A DNA stretch of 17,620 bases from Anaerolineae bacterium (GCA_018055515.1 JAGPHL010000033.1:1-17620); one strand, 5' to 3'. Positions 6,911 through 14,558 are shown, counted from the stretch's first letter. The notes: generated from the letters alone by a model not told the origin. Made by a program: numbers and translations.

Positions 6911-8791
6911 TCACTTCCCGGCAGCGGTATCCTCACGCAGGTGAGTTTCCATGTCCACGATGATGTGGGTGAGGCTCTCGATCGCAATGCGCTGTTTGCG
7001 GTAATAGTCGGACTCGCTCAACGCCAGGCGCATGGCCACTTCCCGCACTTTCTCGCCGCGGATGAACTTCATTTCCAGGATATTGTATAGCAGCCATTCA
7101 GGCGCTGTCAACTTGCGTTCGCCATCGGGGCGCAGCTGCTCCAAGGCCTCGCTGAGCACCGCCCGCAAGCCCTTGATCGGGCTGCCGTCATGGCTCGCGG
7201 CGGCGCGCTGCACGACCTGCAGGCTGAGCAGAGGATTCTCGGTGAGGCGAGGCCCGCCCCAATAGTGCGCCAGCGCATCATGCACCCATTGCGGCAATTC
7301 CTCCGACGCCGTGAGCTCAAAGCTCTCCGCCGAAGCGCCATTGTAACGCAACAATCCCTGCCGACGTTGGATTTCCCCCAGCTCTCCCAGGATCGGCGTG
7401 AGGGTGGCAAAAGCCACCTGCTGCAGGCGACGATCCTCCAGGGCCACCTGCGCCTGCTGCAGCAAGCGCTCGAAGAGCTCGCGCCGTTCCGCCGGCAGGG
7501 GCAAAAGCGACTGCGGCCTGCAGATCCCCATCAGCCCCAGCAGCTCCACATTGGCCCGATCATAGAGCGGCGCGATCCAGTAGTCATTCCACAGGATCAA
7601 GCCGTCCTGCGATTTCGCCGCCGCACTTTCCGCGAGGGGGAAACCGGCAATGTCATCCGCTGTGATGTTGAAGCCGCACCAGATGTCCCGCTGCAGGACG
7701 CCATCCTCCAGCGCCGCGATGAAGCCGGCGTCGCTCTGCACCAGCTCACACAACGCCGCGAGGATGTTTTCCAGGAACTGCCGCAGGTCAGCGGTTGTGA
7801 GCAGGCTTTGGCTGAGCTCCTGCGCGCGCACGACCTCTGCCCGCCCCTCGCGGTAGAGCGCCAGATCCAACAACGGCTTGGCCAGCTCGACCCCGAGCTG
7901 TACCAGGATGACGGCAGCGGCCACGGCGAGCAACGACAGGGTGTATTGCCCCAGCCCCAAAGTGCGCTCCACCGTGCGCCCAACGCCAAAAGCAATCAAG
8001 GCCACCAGCGCCGCAAACGGTCCGCGCAGCAAGAAGCGCACCAGCCGATGCTTGATGACGCGGTCCGGGGTCAACGCGCCGATGAAAGCCACCGCGTAGG
8101 CCATGAGCGCCAGCATCACGCCGACGGCAACGTTGCCCAGCAACAGCAGCGCCCACAGCAAGATCCCCGGCAGCGCTACAGGCCACCCCATAATCAACAA
8201 GTAGGGGAAGACGCCCAAAGCCGGGGCAATGAAGCCGATGGAAAGATAGGTCATGCGCCGCCGGGCGGCATGAGTGTAACACCGGCGTCGCGCCGCCAGG
8301 GTCTGACGCAAGCCCCAAAATAATGCCAGGGCAAACAGCAGCGCAAAGGGGTAGAACAACGGCCCCGGGTGCAAAAAAGCCGCGCCCTCCTGCTTGACGC
8401 CGTTGTGCACCACGAGGTCGGTCGTCACGGCCAGCGCCGCGATCACGGCGCTCAACACGTAGCTGCCGATGCGCAGCCAATGCGGGAAGTGATCTTGCTG
8501 CACGACCTGACGGATCGCGCGGGTGAATTCAAGGTACAGCGTGGGCGTGAAGGCGATCCCCAGCCATTGCCAGCGCAACAGCGATTCGGTCAGGCGGGGA
8601 TTCTGCGCATCTCCCATCAGCAAATCCGTCAGATACACGAACACGACGCACGCCAGCAAGCCGCTGAAACTGCGCGCCACCCGGCTATCCCGATTGTAAA
8701 AGAACAGGTACAGCTGGAGGGCAAAGGCGGTCGCGCCGACCCCCACACTCAAAACGTCATTGGCTCCGATGAGCAGCTCTGGCCAGTTCAT
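6911..8791 (-). CDS. Multi-pass membrane sensor fused to a C-terminal HTH (membrane-tethered one-component regulator)
   Basis: This is a 626-residue protein. Residues 1-305 carry about nine membrane helices; the first seven or so resemble the 7TM sensor region found at the N-terminus of some histidine kinases. Residues about 315-460 form a soluble segment beginning with an amphipathic helix and SLLTTADLRQFLENILAALC, which reads like a GAF domain. A helical linker follows. Residues 560-607 hold an HTH resembling sigma-70 region 4 (ILEMKFIRGEKVREVAMRLA, then LSESDYYRKQRIAIESL). I see no H-box, HATPase or receiver domain, so the protein probably acts directly on DNA or on another regulator while anchored in the membrane. 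ATG 8791 has GGGGGA about 8 bp upstream. The frame stays open further upstream but only as a shadow of the acetyltransferase gene. Ligand and targets are unknown. Confidence 0.8.
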   Translation of the reverse strand: MNWPELLIGANDVLSVGVGATAFALQLYLFFYNRDSRVARSFSGLLACVVFVYLTDLLMGDAQNPRLTESLLRWQWLGIAFTPTLYLEFTRAIRQVVQQDHFPHWLRIGSYVLSAVIAALAVTTDLVVHNGVKQEGAAFLHPGPLFYPFALLFALALFWGLRQTLAARRRCYTHAARRRMTYLSIGFIAPALGVFPYLLIMGWPVALPGILLWALLLLGNVAVGVMLALMAYAVAFIGALTPDRVIKHRLVRFLLRGPFAALVALIAFGVGRTVERTLGLGQYTLSLLAVAAAVILVQLGVELAKPLLDLALYREGRAEVVRAQELSQSLLTTADLRQFLENILAALCELVQSDAGFIAALEDGVLQRDIWCGFNITADDIAGFPLAESAAAKSQDGLILWNDYWIAPLYDRANVELLGLMGICRPQSLLPLPAERRELFERLLQQAQVALEDRRLQQVAFATLTPILGELGEIQRRQGLLRYNGASAESFELTASEELPQWVHDALAHYWGGPRLTENPLLSLQVVQRAAASHDGSPIKGLRAVLSEALEQLRPDGERKLTAPEWLLYNILEMKFIRGEKVREVAMRLALSESDYYRKQRIAIESLTHIIVDMETHLREDTAAGK

Positions 8792-8849
8792 ACTCTCTCC
8801 CCCAGCGTTGCCCGTTCCAACGCCGGGTCTTGCCGCAGAAACACGGTCC

Positions 8850-9377
8850 TCAAATCCGCCTGCGGAAAAACAGGCCCATTTCCTGGCCCGGCCAGTAGGC
8901 CTCCTGAAAGCCGCACGCCACAAAGCGCTGCTTCTGCGCAAAGGCGATGGCAGGCTGCGCTTTGAGGGTGCATTCCAAGAGCAGCTGTTCGACGTTGCGG
9001 CGCAGGCACCAGGTGATGGCGTATTCCAGCAGCTTCCCGGCGATCCCTTTGCGGCGAAAATCAGGCGCGACCACCAAATCGCCGATGCGCGCCTGCCGAT
9101 GCTCCGTCTCCACGACGAGGGCCAGGTAGCCCACAATTTTGCTGTGTTCAACGGCCACCCAGAACGCATCCCGCCGTTGCCAGGCGACCAGGCGTTCCTC
9201 CGGAGTATAGGCCGGCGCGATGGTCTGCTTGCGCGGCAGGCGAATTTCACGGAAACGCATTCCCCATTCCTTCTCGCCGTGCAGCTCTTCCACCTGCCAT
9301 GCGATTTCCGTCTCGTAGCTCGCATCCAGTTCCAGACACGCCTTCAAATCATCATTTCGAGCCGAACGAATGCGCAC
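8850..9377 (-). CDS. GNAT-family N-acetyltransferase
   Basis: This 175-residue protein has the standard single-domain GNAT size. The N-terminal strand MRIRSARNDDLKACLELD is typical. The acetyl-CoA-binding motif A lies at about 99-120: DLVVAPDFRRKGIAGKLLEY, with RRKGIA as the R/Q-x-x-G-x-G/A pyrophosphate loop. A C-terminal block has CGFQEAYWPGQEMGLFF, in which FVACGF is the usual motif B strand. GNAT enzymes acetylate amines of small molecules, antibiotics or proteins; the substrate here cannot be told. The start is GTG at 9377 with a strong GGAGGT 6 bp upstream. It lies 21 bp after the Ig-like protein gene and 58 bp before the sensor gene, likely one transcript. Confidence 0.9.
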   Translation of the reverse strand: MRIRSARNDDLKACLELDASYETEIAWQVEELHGEKEWGMRFREIRLPRKQTIAPAYTPEERLVAWQRRDAFWVAVEHSKIVGYLALVVETEHRQARIGDLVVAPDFRRKGIAGKLLEYAITWCLRRNVEQLLLECTLKAQPAIAFAQKQRFVACGFQEAYWPGQEMGLFFRRRI

Positions 9378-9398
9378 GTGCTACCTCCCTCATCCCGC

Positions 9399-10169
9399 TC
9401 AGGGGCTGATAAATACCGGGATGACACAATCCGTCGTGTTCCCGTACACATCTACCACCACCAGGCGGAAACGATGCGGTCCCCCCACGGGGTAATCGCC
9501 GGTAATCGTCCAATACCCCAGAATGCCGCTGCTGACCGGACGATCGAACTGCGCGATGAAGTTGGGCGTGTTCGCGCCCTGGAACTGGATTTCGAATTTG
9601 TAATAGGCGAACGAGTTGATCTGCGCCGTGCCCCAGACTTCGACCGTGCCCTTGACCGAGCTGCCGGCGACCGGCGCCGTGATCTGCACGTCCGGCGAGG
9701 GGCAATTCGGCGGTTCCAACGGCGGGAGCGGCGTCGCCGTCGGCGCGACTGTCGGCGTCTCCGTCACAGCGCTTGCGGTAGGAGTCGGGGAAGGCGCGCC
9801 GGGAGTCTCCACCGCAGTGTTTTCCGCCGTGAGAGTGGGGGTTGCCGTTGGCGCCGGGGTGGCAGTGGCCGTCGGGACCGGGGTGATCCCCGCTGCCAGC
9901 TGCGTCGGCTCCGGGGTCAGGGCGACCTCCTCCGCCGGACGCAACACCGAGATCCCGAAGACCAGCAGCCCCAAAGCCACAAACAGTCCCACCATCACCC
10001 AGGCGCGGCGCTCCTGACGCTGCGTGACCTCCCGTTCCAGTGAGAAACGTGCCGCCCGCAGCCGGCGATGAGCCGCCGAGGCCAGGAAGACATACACGAC
10101 CGCGCCTATGCCACACGCGATGTAAAACAGCACGGCTTGCCGCGCCAACCAATCCAGAATCGTCGCCAT
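9399..10169 (-). CDS. Membrane-anchored protein with Thr/Pro linker and extracytoplasmic Ig-like domain
   Basis: This 256-residue protein has two membrane helices (about 12-32 and 57-76) separated by a basic cytoplasmic loop. A long Pro/Thr/Ala-rich linker (80-155, with PTATATPAPT and similar) follows, then a C-terminal all-beta domain (156-256). That domain starts CPSPDVQITAPVAGSSVKGT and contains a G-x-W/Y-type sequence (FAYYKFEIQ) and FRLVVVDVYGNTTDC. The layout matches bacterial Ig-like or Gmad2-type surface domains, in which ITxPxxGSxVxGxVxVxGTA is characteristic. Cys156 and Cys248 are placed to form one disulfide. The linker would hold the domain away from the membrane. Binding partner unknown. 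ATG 10169 has no obvious Shine-Dalgarno and lies 8 bp after punA, so translation is probably coupled. Confidence 0.82.
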   Translation of the reverse strand: MATILDWLARQAVLFYIACGIGAVVYVFLASAAHRRLRAARFSLEREVTQRQERRAWVMVGLFVALGLLVFGISVLRPAEEVALTPEPTQLAAGITPVPTATATPAPTATPTLTAENTAVETPGAPSPTPTASAVTETPTVAPTATPLPPLEPPNCPSPDVQITAPVAGSSVKGTVEVWGTAQINSFAYYKFEIQFQGANTPNFIAQFDRPVSSGILGYWTITGDYPVGGPHRFRLVVVDVYGNTTDCVIPVFISP

Positions 10170-10177
10170 CGGTACAG

Positions 10178-11032
10178 CTAGGCCGGGTTGAGGAGCGGTG
10201 AGCTCAATACCCCACGAATGATGGTTTCCAGGCGCGGCACCAGAATCCGTCCGGCTTCCAGGACTTCCTCATGATTCGGGGGCGGACTGCCCTCCTCGCC
10301 CACGAGGCGGTTGGAGATGCCCGAAAGGCCCAACACCTCCATCCCACAATGCCGGGCGGTGATGACTTCTGGCACGGTGGACATGCCGACCGCATCGGCG
10401 CCGATCAACCGCAAGAAACGCACGTCCGCCGGCGTCTCGAAAGCCGGCCCGGCCAGGCAGATGTAGACGCCCTGGTGGTGAGGGATCGCCGCCTGCAGCG
10501 CGATCTCGTGGGCGACCGCCCGAAGGCGCGGCGTATAGGCGTCGTTCATGCTGGGGAAACGCGGCCCGAACTCTTCCAGATTCGGCCCGAAGAGCGGATT
10601 GTGCCCCGTCATGCCGAGCAGGTTGATGTGATCCCGCAAGATCATCACCTCGCCGGGCTGATAGGCCAGGTTGAGTCCACCCGCCGCATTGGTCACGATG
10701 AGGGTTTCCACCCCCAGGAGCCGCATCACGCGCACCGGCAGGCCGACCTGCGCCATGGTGTTGCCCTCGTAAAAGTGTCCCCGTCCCTGCATGGCGATGA
10801 CAGCGCGCCCCTCCAGCTCCCCCAGGACCAATCGCCCGACATGCCCTTCCACGTGCGCCGCCGGGAAATGGGGGACCTCGCCAAAGGGAATGACGGTCGC
10901 GCCGGTGATGGAATCTGCCAGGGCATTCAAGCCCGAACCGAGAATCATTCCCACGGTGGGGCGAATGCCGCTCCGCTGGCGAATGACGTCTGCCGCCTGC
11001 CAATAGTCTTCCATGGTGAAATACTGCGTCAT
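10178..11032 (-). CDS. punA: Purine-nucleoside phosphorylase, trimeric class I
   Basis: The 284-residue length is that of the mammalian/Mycobacterium-type trimeric enzyme, which cleaves (deoxy)inosine and guanosine with phosphate in purine salvage. Family signatures are clear: GSGL with Ser33 and RGHFYEG with His86 for phosphate; VTNAAGGLN (113-121); CLAGPAFETPAD with Glu199 for the base; GMSTVPEVITARHCG (216-230); and GISN with Asn241. The Asn, rather than Asp, favours 6-oxopurines. ATG 11032 has GAGGAG 5 bp upstream and overlaps the xerC/D stop by 4 bp (ATGA), so translation is coupled. An MTAP-like specificity is less likely because of the GISN Asn. Confidence 0.95.
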   Translation of the reverse strand: MTQYFTMEDYWQAADVIRQRSGIRPTVGMILGSGLNALADSITGATVIPFGEVPHFPAAHVEGHVGRLVLGELEGRAVIAMQGRGHFYEGNTMAQVGLPVRVMRLLGVETLIVTNAAGGLNLAYQPGEVMILRDHINLLGMTGHNPLFGPNLEEFGPRFPSMNDAYTPRLRAVAHEIALQAAIPHHQGVYICLAGPAFETPADVRFLRLIGADAVGMSTVPEVITARHCGMEVLGLSGISNRLVGEEGSPPPNHEEVLEAGRILVPRLETIIRGVLSSPLLNPA

Positions 11033-11964
11033 GTGTGCTCCTCTTCGTGATGGGCCGGCCCCTCCCCGGAATCGAAGGCGCGCGGATGGGCCTGATCATA
11101 GACCGCGCGTTTGCGTTGACTGGAGACTTCGGTGTAGATTTGGGTGGTGGTGATGCTGACGTGTCCCAGGAATTGCTGCACCTCGCTCAATTCGGCGCCG
11201 CCATCCAGCAAATGGGTGGCGAAACTGTGGCGCAACGTGTGAGGCGTCACCCGCTCTTCCAGGCCGGCCTCACGGGCATACTGCTGAATGATGAACCACA
11301 GCCCCTGCCGGGTGAGGGGATGTCCTACCCGATTGAGAAACAGGGTCGTCTCGCTGGCATTGGTGAGCAGGAAGGGCCGCGCTTCTGACAGGTAGCGTCC
11401 CAAAATCTGCTGCGCGCGCGGGTGCAGGGGGATGAGGCGCTCCTTGTTCCCCTTGCCCACACAGCGCAACACCCCGCCCGTCAGGTCCACGTCGCTCGCG
11501 CGAAGGGCGACGGCTTCCGTCGCGCGCAGGCCTGTGGCGTAGAGCACTTCCAGCAGCGCGCGATCGCGCAATTTGAGGGGCGTATCCGCGGCCGCAGCGG
11601 CGCCTAAAAGCCGCTCGACCTCTTCTTCAGTGAGGGCGTGCGGCAGGCGCCGTCCGATTTTGGGTTGCGGCAACCATTCGGTGAGCTCGCGGGGCAGGTC
11701 CCCCTCAGTAAAGAGGAAGTGCAAGAAGGACCGCGCCGCGGCGATCTTGCGCGCTACGGTCGCGTCGCTGTAGTCCTGCGCCTGCAAGGAGGCCACAAAG
11801 CGCTCCAGCAGTTCAGGCGTGAGCGCGCTCCACGACGTTACTTCTTGCCCTTGCATGAAATCCAGCAATTGCGCCAAATCACGCCGGTAGGCAGCCACGG
11901 TGTTCGCGGCGTACCCCCGCTCGTATTGCACATAGTCAAGAAATTGTTTGAGACGTGTCTGCAT
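11029..11964 (-). CDS. xerC: Tyrosine recombinase XerC/XerD
   Basis: At 311 residues this is the normal size for Xer recombinases that resolve chromosome dimers at dif. The N-terminal SAM-like DNA-binding domain covers about 3-90 (FLDYVQYERGYAANTVAAYR). The catalytic domain covers 108-290, with all active-site residues present: Arg147 in ATGLRATE, Lys171 in GKGNKER, His242 and Arg245 in HTLRHSFATHLL, His268 in LGHVSITTTQIY and Tyr277. Neighbouring ftsK fits the same process. XerC and XerD cannot be separated by eye, and no integrase-type additions or att sites are seen. ATG 11964 lacks a good Shine-Dalgarno; the frame remains open upstream but crosses the promoter at 12019-12046, so longer versions are unlikely. 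The tail (EGPAHHEEEH) overlaps the punA start. Confidence 0.93.
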   Translation of the reverse strand: MQTRLKQFLDYVQYERGYAANTVAAYRRDLAQLLDFMQGQEVTSWSALTPELLERFVASLQAQDYSDATVARKIAAARSFLHFLFTEGDLPRELTEWLPQPKIGRRLPHALTEEEVERLLGAAAAADTPLKLRDRALLEVLYATGLRATEAVALRASDVDLTGGVLRCVGKGNKERLIPLHPRAQQILGRYLSEARPFLLTNASETTLFLNRVGHPLTRQGLWFIIQQYAREAGLEERVTPHTLRHSFATHLLDGGAELSEVQQFLGHVSITTTQIYTEVSSQRKRAVYDQAHPRAFDSGEGPAHHEEEHT

Positions 11965-12018
11965 GTAGTTTACCGCAAGGACCGTTCCTGAATGCTCGAC
12001 CCGGCGGGCTTGAAAAAG

Positions 12019-12046
12019 ATTATAACATAACAAAGAGGAAAACCAA
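12019..12046 (-). promoter_or_regulatory. Sigma-70-type promoter for the xerC-punA operon
   Basis: On the minus strand TTGGTT (12046-12041) and a perfect TATAAT (12024-12019) are separated by 16 bp. Predicted transcription starts near 12012, giving a leader of about 48 bases before the ATG at 11964. The site occupies the 88-bp gap after the glycosyltransferase stop. Confidence 0.75.
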
Positions 12047-12052
12047 ATGCGC

Positions 12053-13186
12053 TCAGGCCACCAGCTGCCAGAGGGCGGCAGCGATGACGTCAGCTGCAGC
12101 AGGTCGGGCCAGCGCCAATGCCGCGGCCTGCATTCCCGCGCGGCGGTCGGAATCAGCGAGCACCGCGGCGACTGCCTCCGCCGCCCGTTGCGGATGGGGG
12201 GCCCATACTGCAGCACCCCGCGAAACGACCCACTTCACGTTGCCCGTCTCTTCCCCTGGAATGGCCTGGTACAACACCATGGGCAACCCCATGATCAGCG
12301 CCTCGGCCAGCGTGTTGGGACCGGCCTTGGTCAACAATACGTCCGCCGCACGCGACCACAGCTCCATATTGCCGACGAAGCCTTCCACGCGCACCCCCGG
12401 CTCGCGGGCAGCGAGGGTCTTGCGGAGCGCGGCATTGCGCCCGGTGACGACGACCAGCTGCGCCTGCGGGGCTGCCCTCCGCACGGCGCGCACGAGGCGC
12501 AGGAGGGGCCCGGGGGCATCGCCGCCGCCGGTCACCAGGACCACGGGCGGCTGTTCAGGCAAACCCAGCCGGGCCCGCGCAACGGCGGGATCCAGGCGTG
12601 CGGCGGTCACAAAGCGTGATTGCACGGGCAGGCCGGCGCAGATGACGCGCTCAGGGGCCATGCCCCACGCCAATGCTCGCGCCGCCGCTTCCGCCGTCGG
12701 GACGAAAATCCGCGCGCACACGGGCGCGCACCACGCCGCGTGAATGCTCACCAGGTCGAGCACCACATTCACCAACGGCGTCGTGGGGTAATGGCGCTGT
12801 AAGATCAGGCCAAAGGTGTGCGTGAACAGCGGATGAAAGCTGACGACCACCTCGGCGGGATGCGCGGCGAGCAACCGCGCGACGGGACCGGCGGTGAGCG
12901 GCAGCAGCAGGCGCGCCAGGACTTGCGGAACCGGCGGGTGATTGGTCAGCCCGTAGAAAGCGCCCCACGGCGCCCCGCCTAACCGGGTCATCGCCGGCCA
13001 CCAGCGGGGGAAGCGGTCAAAGGGCCATTGGCCGAGAGTTTGCAGGCCGTCGCAGAGGGTGATTTCGACCTCAGTGCCATGGCGCCGTTGCAATGCCTCA
13101 CGCACCGCCAGCGCGCCTGAGCGATGTCCCGCGCCGGTCTCTGAATAAAGGAACAAGAAACGTCGGCGAGAGGAGGCGCCTATCAC
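12053..13186 (-). CDS. MGDG synthase / UgtP-type glycolipid glycosyltransferase (GT28)
   Basis: This 377-residue protein has two Rossmann-like halves. The N-terminal half (about 8-175) is an MGDG-synthase domain with SETGAGHRSGALAVREAL and VSFHPLFTHTFGLI. The C-terminal half (about 212-350) is GT28-like, with VTGGGDAPGPLLRLV, GFVGNMELWSRAADVLLTKAG and the nucleotide-sugar motif PNTLAEALIMGLPMVLYQ ending PGEETGN. Relatives transfer galactose or glucose from UDP-sugars to diacylglycerol at the cytoplasmic membrane face. I chose GTG 13186, which has GGAG 8 bp upstream; a TTG at 13192 has the same GGAG only 2 bp away. It follows the DUF951 gene directly. The exact sugar and acceptor are not readable. 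Confidence 0.85.
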   Translation of the reverse strand: MIGASSRRRFLFLYSETGAGHRSGALAVREALQRRHGTEVEITLCDGLQTLGQWPFDRFPRWWPAMTRLGGAPWGAFYGLTNHPPVPQVLARLLLPLTAGPVARLLAAHPAEVVVSFHPLFTHTFGLILQRHYPTTPLVNVVLDLVSIHAAWCAPVCARIFVPTAEAAARALAWGMAPERVICAGLPVQSRFVTAARLDPAVARARLGLPEQPPVVLVTGGGDAPGPLLRLVRAVRRAAPQAQLVVVTGRNAALRKTLAAREPGVRVEGFVGNMELWSRAADVLLTKAGPNTLAEALIMGLPMVLYQAIPGEETGNVKWVVSRGAAVWAPHPQRAAEAVAAVLADSDRRAGMQAAALALARPAAADVIAAALWQLVA

Positions 13187-13188
13187 CT

Positions 13189-13398
13189 TCAAGACTCCGG
13201 GATCGGGCCACGCTCCACAAACTGTTTAATGCGCGCTTCAAAGTGCACTCGCGGCACAAGCACGTACCGCTGACAGGTGAGGCACACCGCGCCGATGTCC
13301 GCGCCGACGCGCTCAATGCGCCATGTCACGCCGCCGCAGGGATGGGGCTTCCGCAGCACCACGACGTCGCCGAGTCGCAAATCCATGGGGGGACGCAT
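13189..13398 (-). CDS. DUF951 family small protein
   Basis: At 69 residues it matches the compact DUF951 (YyzM-like) family. The signature is MDLRLGDVVVLRKPHPCGG, then WRIERVGADIGAVCLTCQRY and VPRVHFEARIKQF. The D-x-V-x-L-x-K-x-HPCG opening, RxGADI and a CxxC pair are the family hallmarks, so Cys22, Cys40 and Cys43 could bind zinc. Function is unknown, though an SH3-like nucleic-acid-binding fold is plausible. ATG 13398 has GAGG 6 bp upstream; an ATG four codons later has none. It sits 8 bp after gmk, and its end abuts the glycosyltransferase start. Confidence 0.88.
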   Translation of the reverse strand: MRPPMDLRLGDVVVLRKPHPCGGVTWRIERVGADIGAVCLTCQRYVLVPRVHFEARIKQFVERGPIPES

Positions 13399-13406
13399 AC
13401 CTCACC

Positions 13407-14036
13407 TCACAGCTGCACAATGCGGGGGTGAACCCGGCAATGCTCGCTCTGGATGATGGCCAGAATGGCATCCACCGCCTGTTCCAGGGCGCCTTCGGCG
13501 TTCACCACCACATAATCGAACTCGCCCAAACGCTGCAGCTCCTCACGCGCCGTCTCGAGACGCCGTTGGATTTGCACGTCGGTATCGGCAGCGCGCGCCT
13601 GCAACCGCGCGCACAGCTCTTCCTCCGAAGCTGCGCTGAGAAAGATGAGGACCGCGTCGGGCAGCAGGCGCTTGACCGTCGCCGCGCCCTGCACGTCCAG
13701 ACGCATCACCACATCCTTACCGCTCGCCAGCGCTTCCCGCACCTGCTGTTTGGGAATGCCCTTGTGCTGCCCGTAGACGAGCGCGTGTTCCAGCAACGCC
13801 TCCTCGCGGATCATGGCTTCGAATTCCGCCTCGGAGACGAAGAAGTAATCCACGCCGTGGACCTCGTTGGGACGGGGAGAACGCGAGGTAGCGGTCACCA
13901 CAAAATGGAAGGGATAATGACGCGCCCGCAGGGCTTGCATCACACTGTCCTTGCCCACGCCCGAAGGCCCGGAGATGACGATGACGATCGGGAAACGCTG
14001 CGGGTGATAGGGATCACGAATCGGTCGTTCGTCCAT
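13407..14036 (-). CDS. gmk: Guanylate kinase
   Basis: This 209-residue enzyme phosphorylates GMP to GDP with ATP. The P-loop is ISGPSGVGKDS (21-31). The GMP-binding region has TSRSPRPNEVHGVDYFFVS (50-68), then EHALVYGQHKGIP (83-95), and the LDVQGA strand (113-118). The C-terminal lid region has IQRRLETAREEL. One oddity is that the residue after the P-loop lysine is Asp30 instead of Ser/Thr, with Ser31 next. The N-terminus has a 14-residue extension before the first strand. ATG 14036 has GAGGAG 6 bp upstream. It is the first gene of a tight cluster with DUF951 and the glycosyltransferase. Confidence 0.96.
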   Translation of the reverse strand: MDERPIRDPYHPQRFPIVIVISGPSGVGKDSVMQALRARHYPFHFVVTATSRSPRPNEVHGVDYFFVSEAEFEAMIREEALLEHALVYGQHKGIPKQQVREALASGKDVVMRLDVQGAATVKRLLPDAVLIFLSAASEEELCARLQARAADTDVQIQRRLETAREELQRLGEFDYVVVNAEGALEQAVDAILAIIQSEHCRVHPRIVQL

Positions 14037-14056
14037 GCTTCACTCCTCGCCATTTC

Positions 14057-14065
14057 TGGTATAAT
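14057..14065 (+). promoter_or_regulatory. Extended -10 promoter for the FmdB-type gene
   Basis: TGGTATAAT is a perfect -10 hexamer with an extended TGn. The -35 region is poor (TTCACT, short spacing), as tolerated for extended -10 promoters. Predicted start near 14072, about 73 bases before the ATG at 14145. Confidence 0.6.
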
Positions 14066-14113
14066 AGCGCCAAAAGCAGCCCGCGCCTCGTCCAGACGAC
14101 GGCGCCACCTGCA

Positions 14114-14122
14114 ACTATACCA
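14114..14122 (-). promoter_or_regulatory. Possible extended -10 promoter for gmk
   Basis: On the minus strand this reads TGGTATAGT, an extended -10 with one mismatch from TATAAT. A weak TTCTCT lies 16 bp further upstream. Transcription would start near 14107, about 70 bases before gmk, crossing the opposite promoter at 14057-14065. Confidence 0.45.
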
Positions 14123-14144
14123 CATTCAGCACAGGAGAGAACAG

Positions 14145-14558
14145 ATGCCTATCTATGAATATCGTTGTTCGCAGTGCCGGCGGCGCTTCTCGATCTTCTG
14201 GCGCACCTACAGCGCCGCGGAAGAAGGGCAGCCGACGTGCCGCTACTGTGGGGCAGCGAATCCCCAGCGGCTGATCTCCCGCGTGCGCGTCGTACGTTCG
14301 GAAGAGAGCCGGTTGGAAAACCTCGCAGATCCGGCGGCGTTCGGCGATTTTGATGAAGACGATCCCAAGAGCGTCGGGCGCTTCATGCGCAAGATGATGG
14401 CAGAAATGGGAGACGAGGCCGGCGAGCTCGGGCCGGAGTTCGAGGAGGTCGTGGATCGGCTGGAAGCCGGACAATCCCCTGAGGACATCGAACGCGAAGT
14501 CCCCGATCTGGCAGAAGGCCTCGGTGACGAGGGGCCGGCGCTGGATATGGGGATGTGA
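14145..14558 (+). CDS. FmdB-type zinc-ribbon protein with acidic C-terminal tail
   Basis: This 137-residue protein begins MPIYEYRCSQCRRRFSIFWR, the exact FmdB/CxxC_CXXC_SSSS opening. Cys8, Cys11, Cys32 and Cys35 (TCRYCGA) form a four-cysteine zinc ribbon, followed by RLISRVRVVRSEES. FmdB-type proteins are usually 60-110 residues; here residues about 60-137 add an acidic helical tail (FMRKMMAEMGDEAGELGP, then EEVVDRLEAGQSPEDIE) that could be a protein-interaction helix. The founding FmdB was proposed to regulate an amidase operon, but for most members the role is unknown. ATG has AGGAG 7 bp upstream. It is the only plus-strand gene between 1 and 15.5 kb. Confidence 0.88.
   Translation: MPIYEYRCSQCRRRFSIFWRTYSAAEEGQPTCRYCGAANPQRLISRVRVVRSEESRLENLADPAAFGDFDEDDPKSVGRFMRKMMAEMGDEAGELGPEFEEVVDRLEAGQSPEDIEREVPDLAEGLGDEGPALDMGM

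Noticed and set aside
8792..9325. N-terminal extension of the sensor frame
   Set aside because: The frame is open but overlaps the GNAT gene in another frame, is Arg/Ser/Trp-rich, and the ATG at 8791 has a ribosome site.
7190..10043. Plus-strand open frames opposite the sensor, GNAT and Ig-like genes
   Set aside because: They are antisense to genes with clear domains and ribosome sites; the products are Gln/Arg/His-rich shadows.
11029..11964. Xer gene as a phage or integron integrase
   Set aside because: Length and motifs fit housekeeping XerC/D. No att duplications, cargo genes, tRNA or composition break flank it.
11965..12216. Upstream extension of the xerC/D frame
   Set aside because: It would cross the promoter at 12019-12046 and the 3' end of the glycosyltransferase gene, and its sequence is unlike Xer N-termini.
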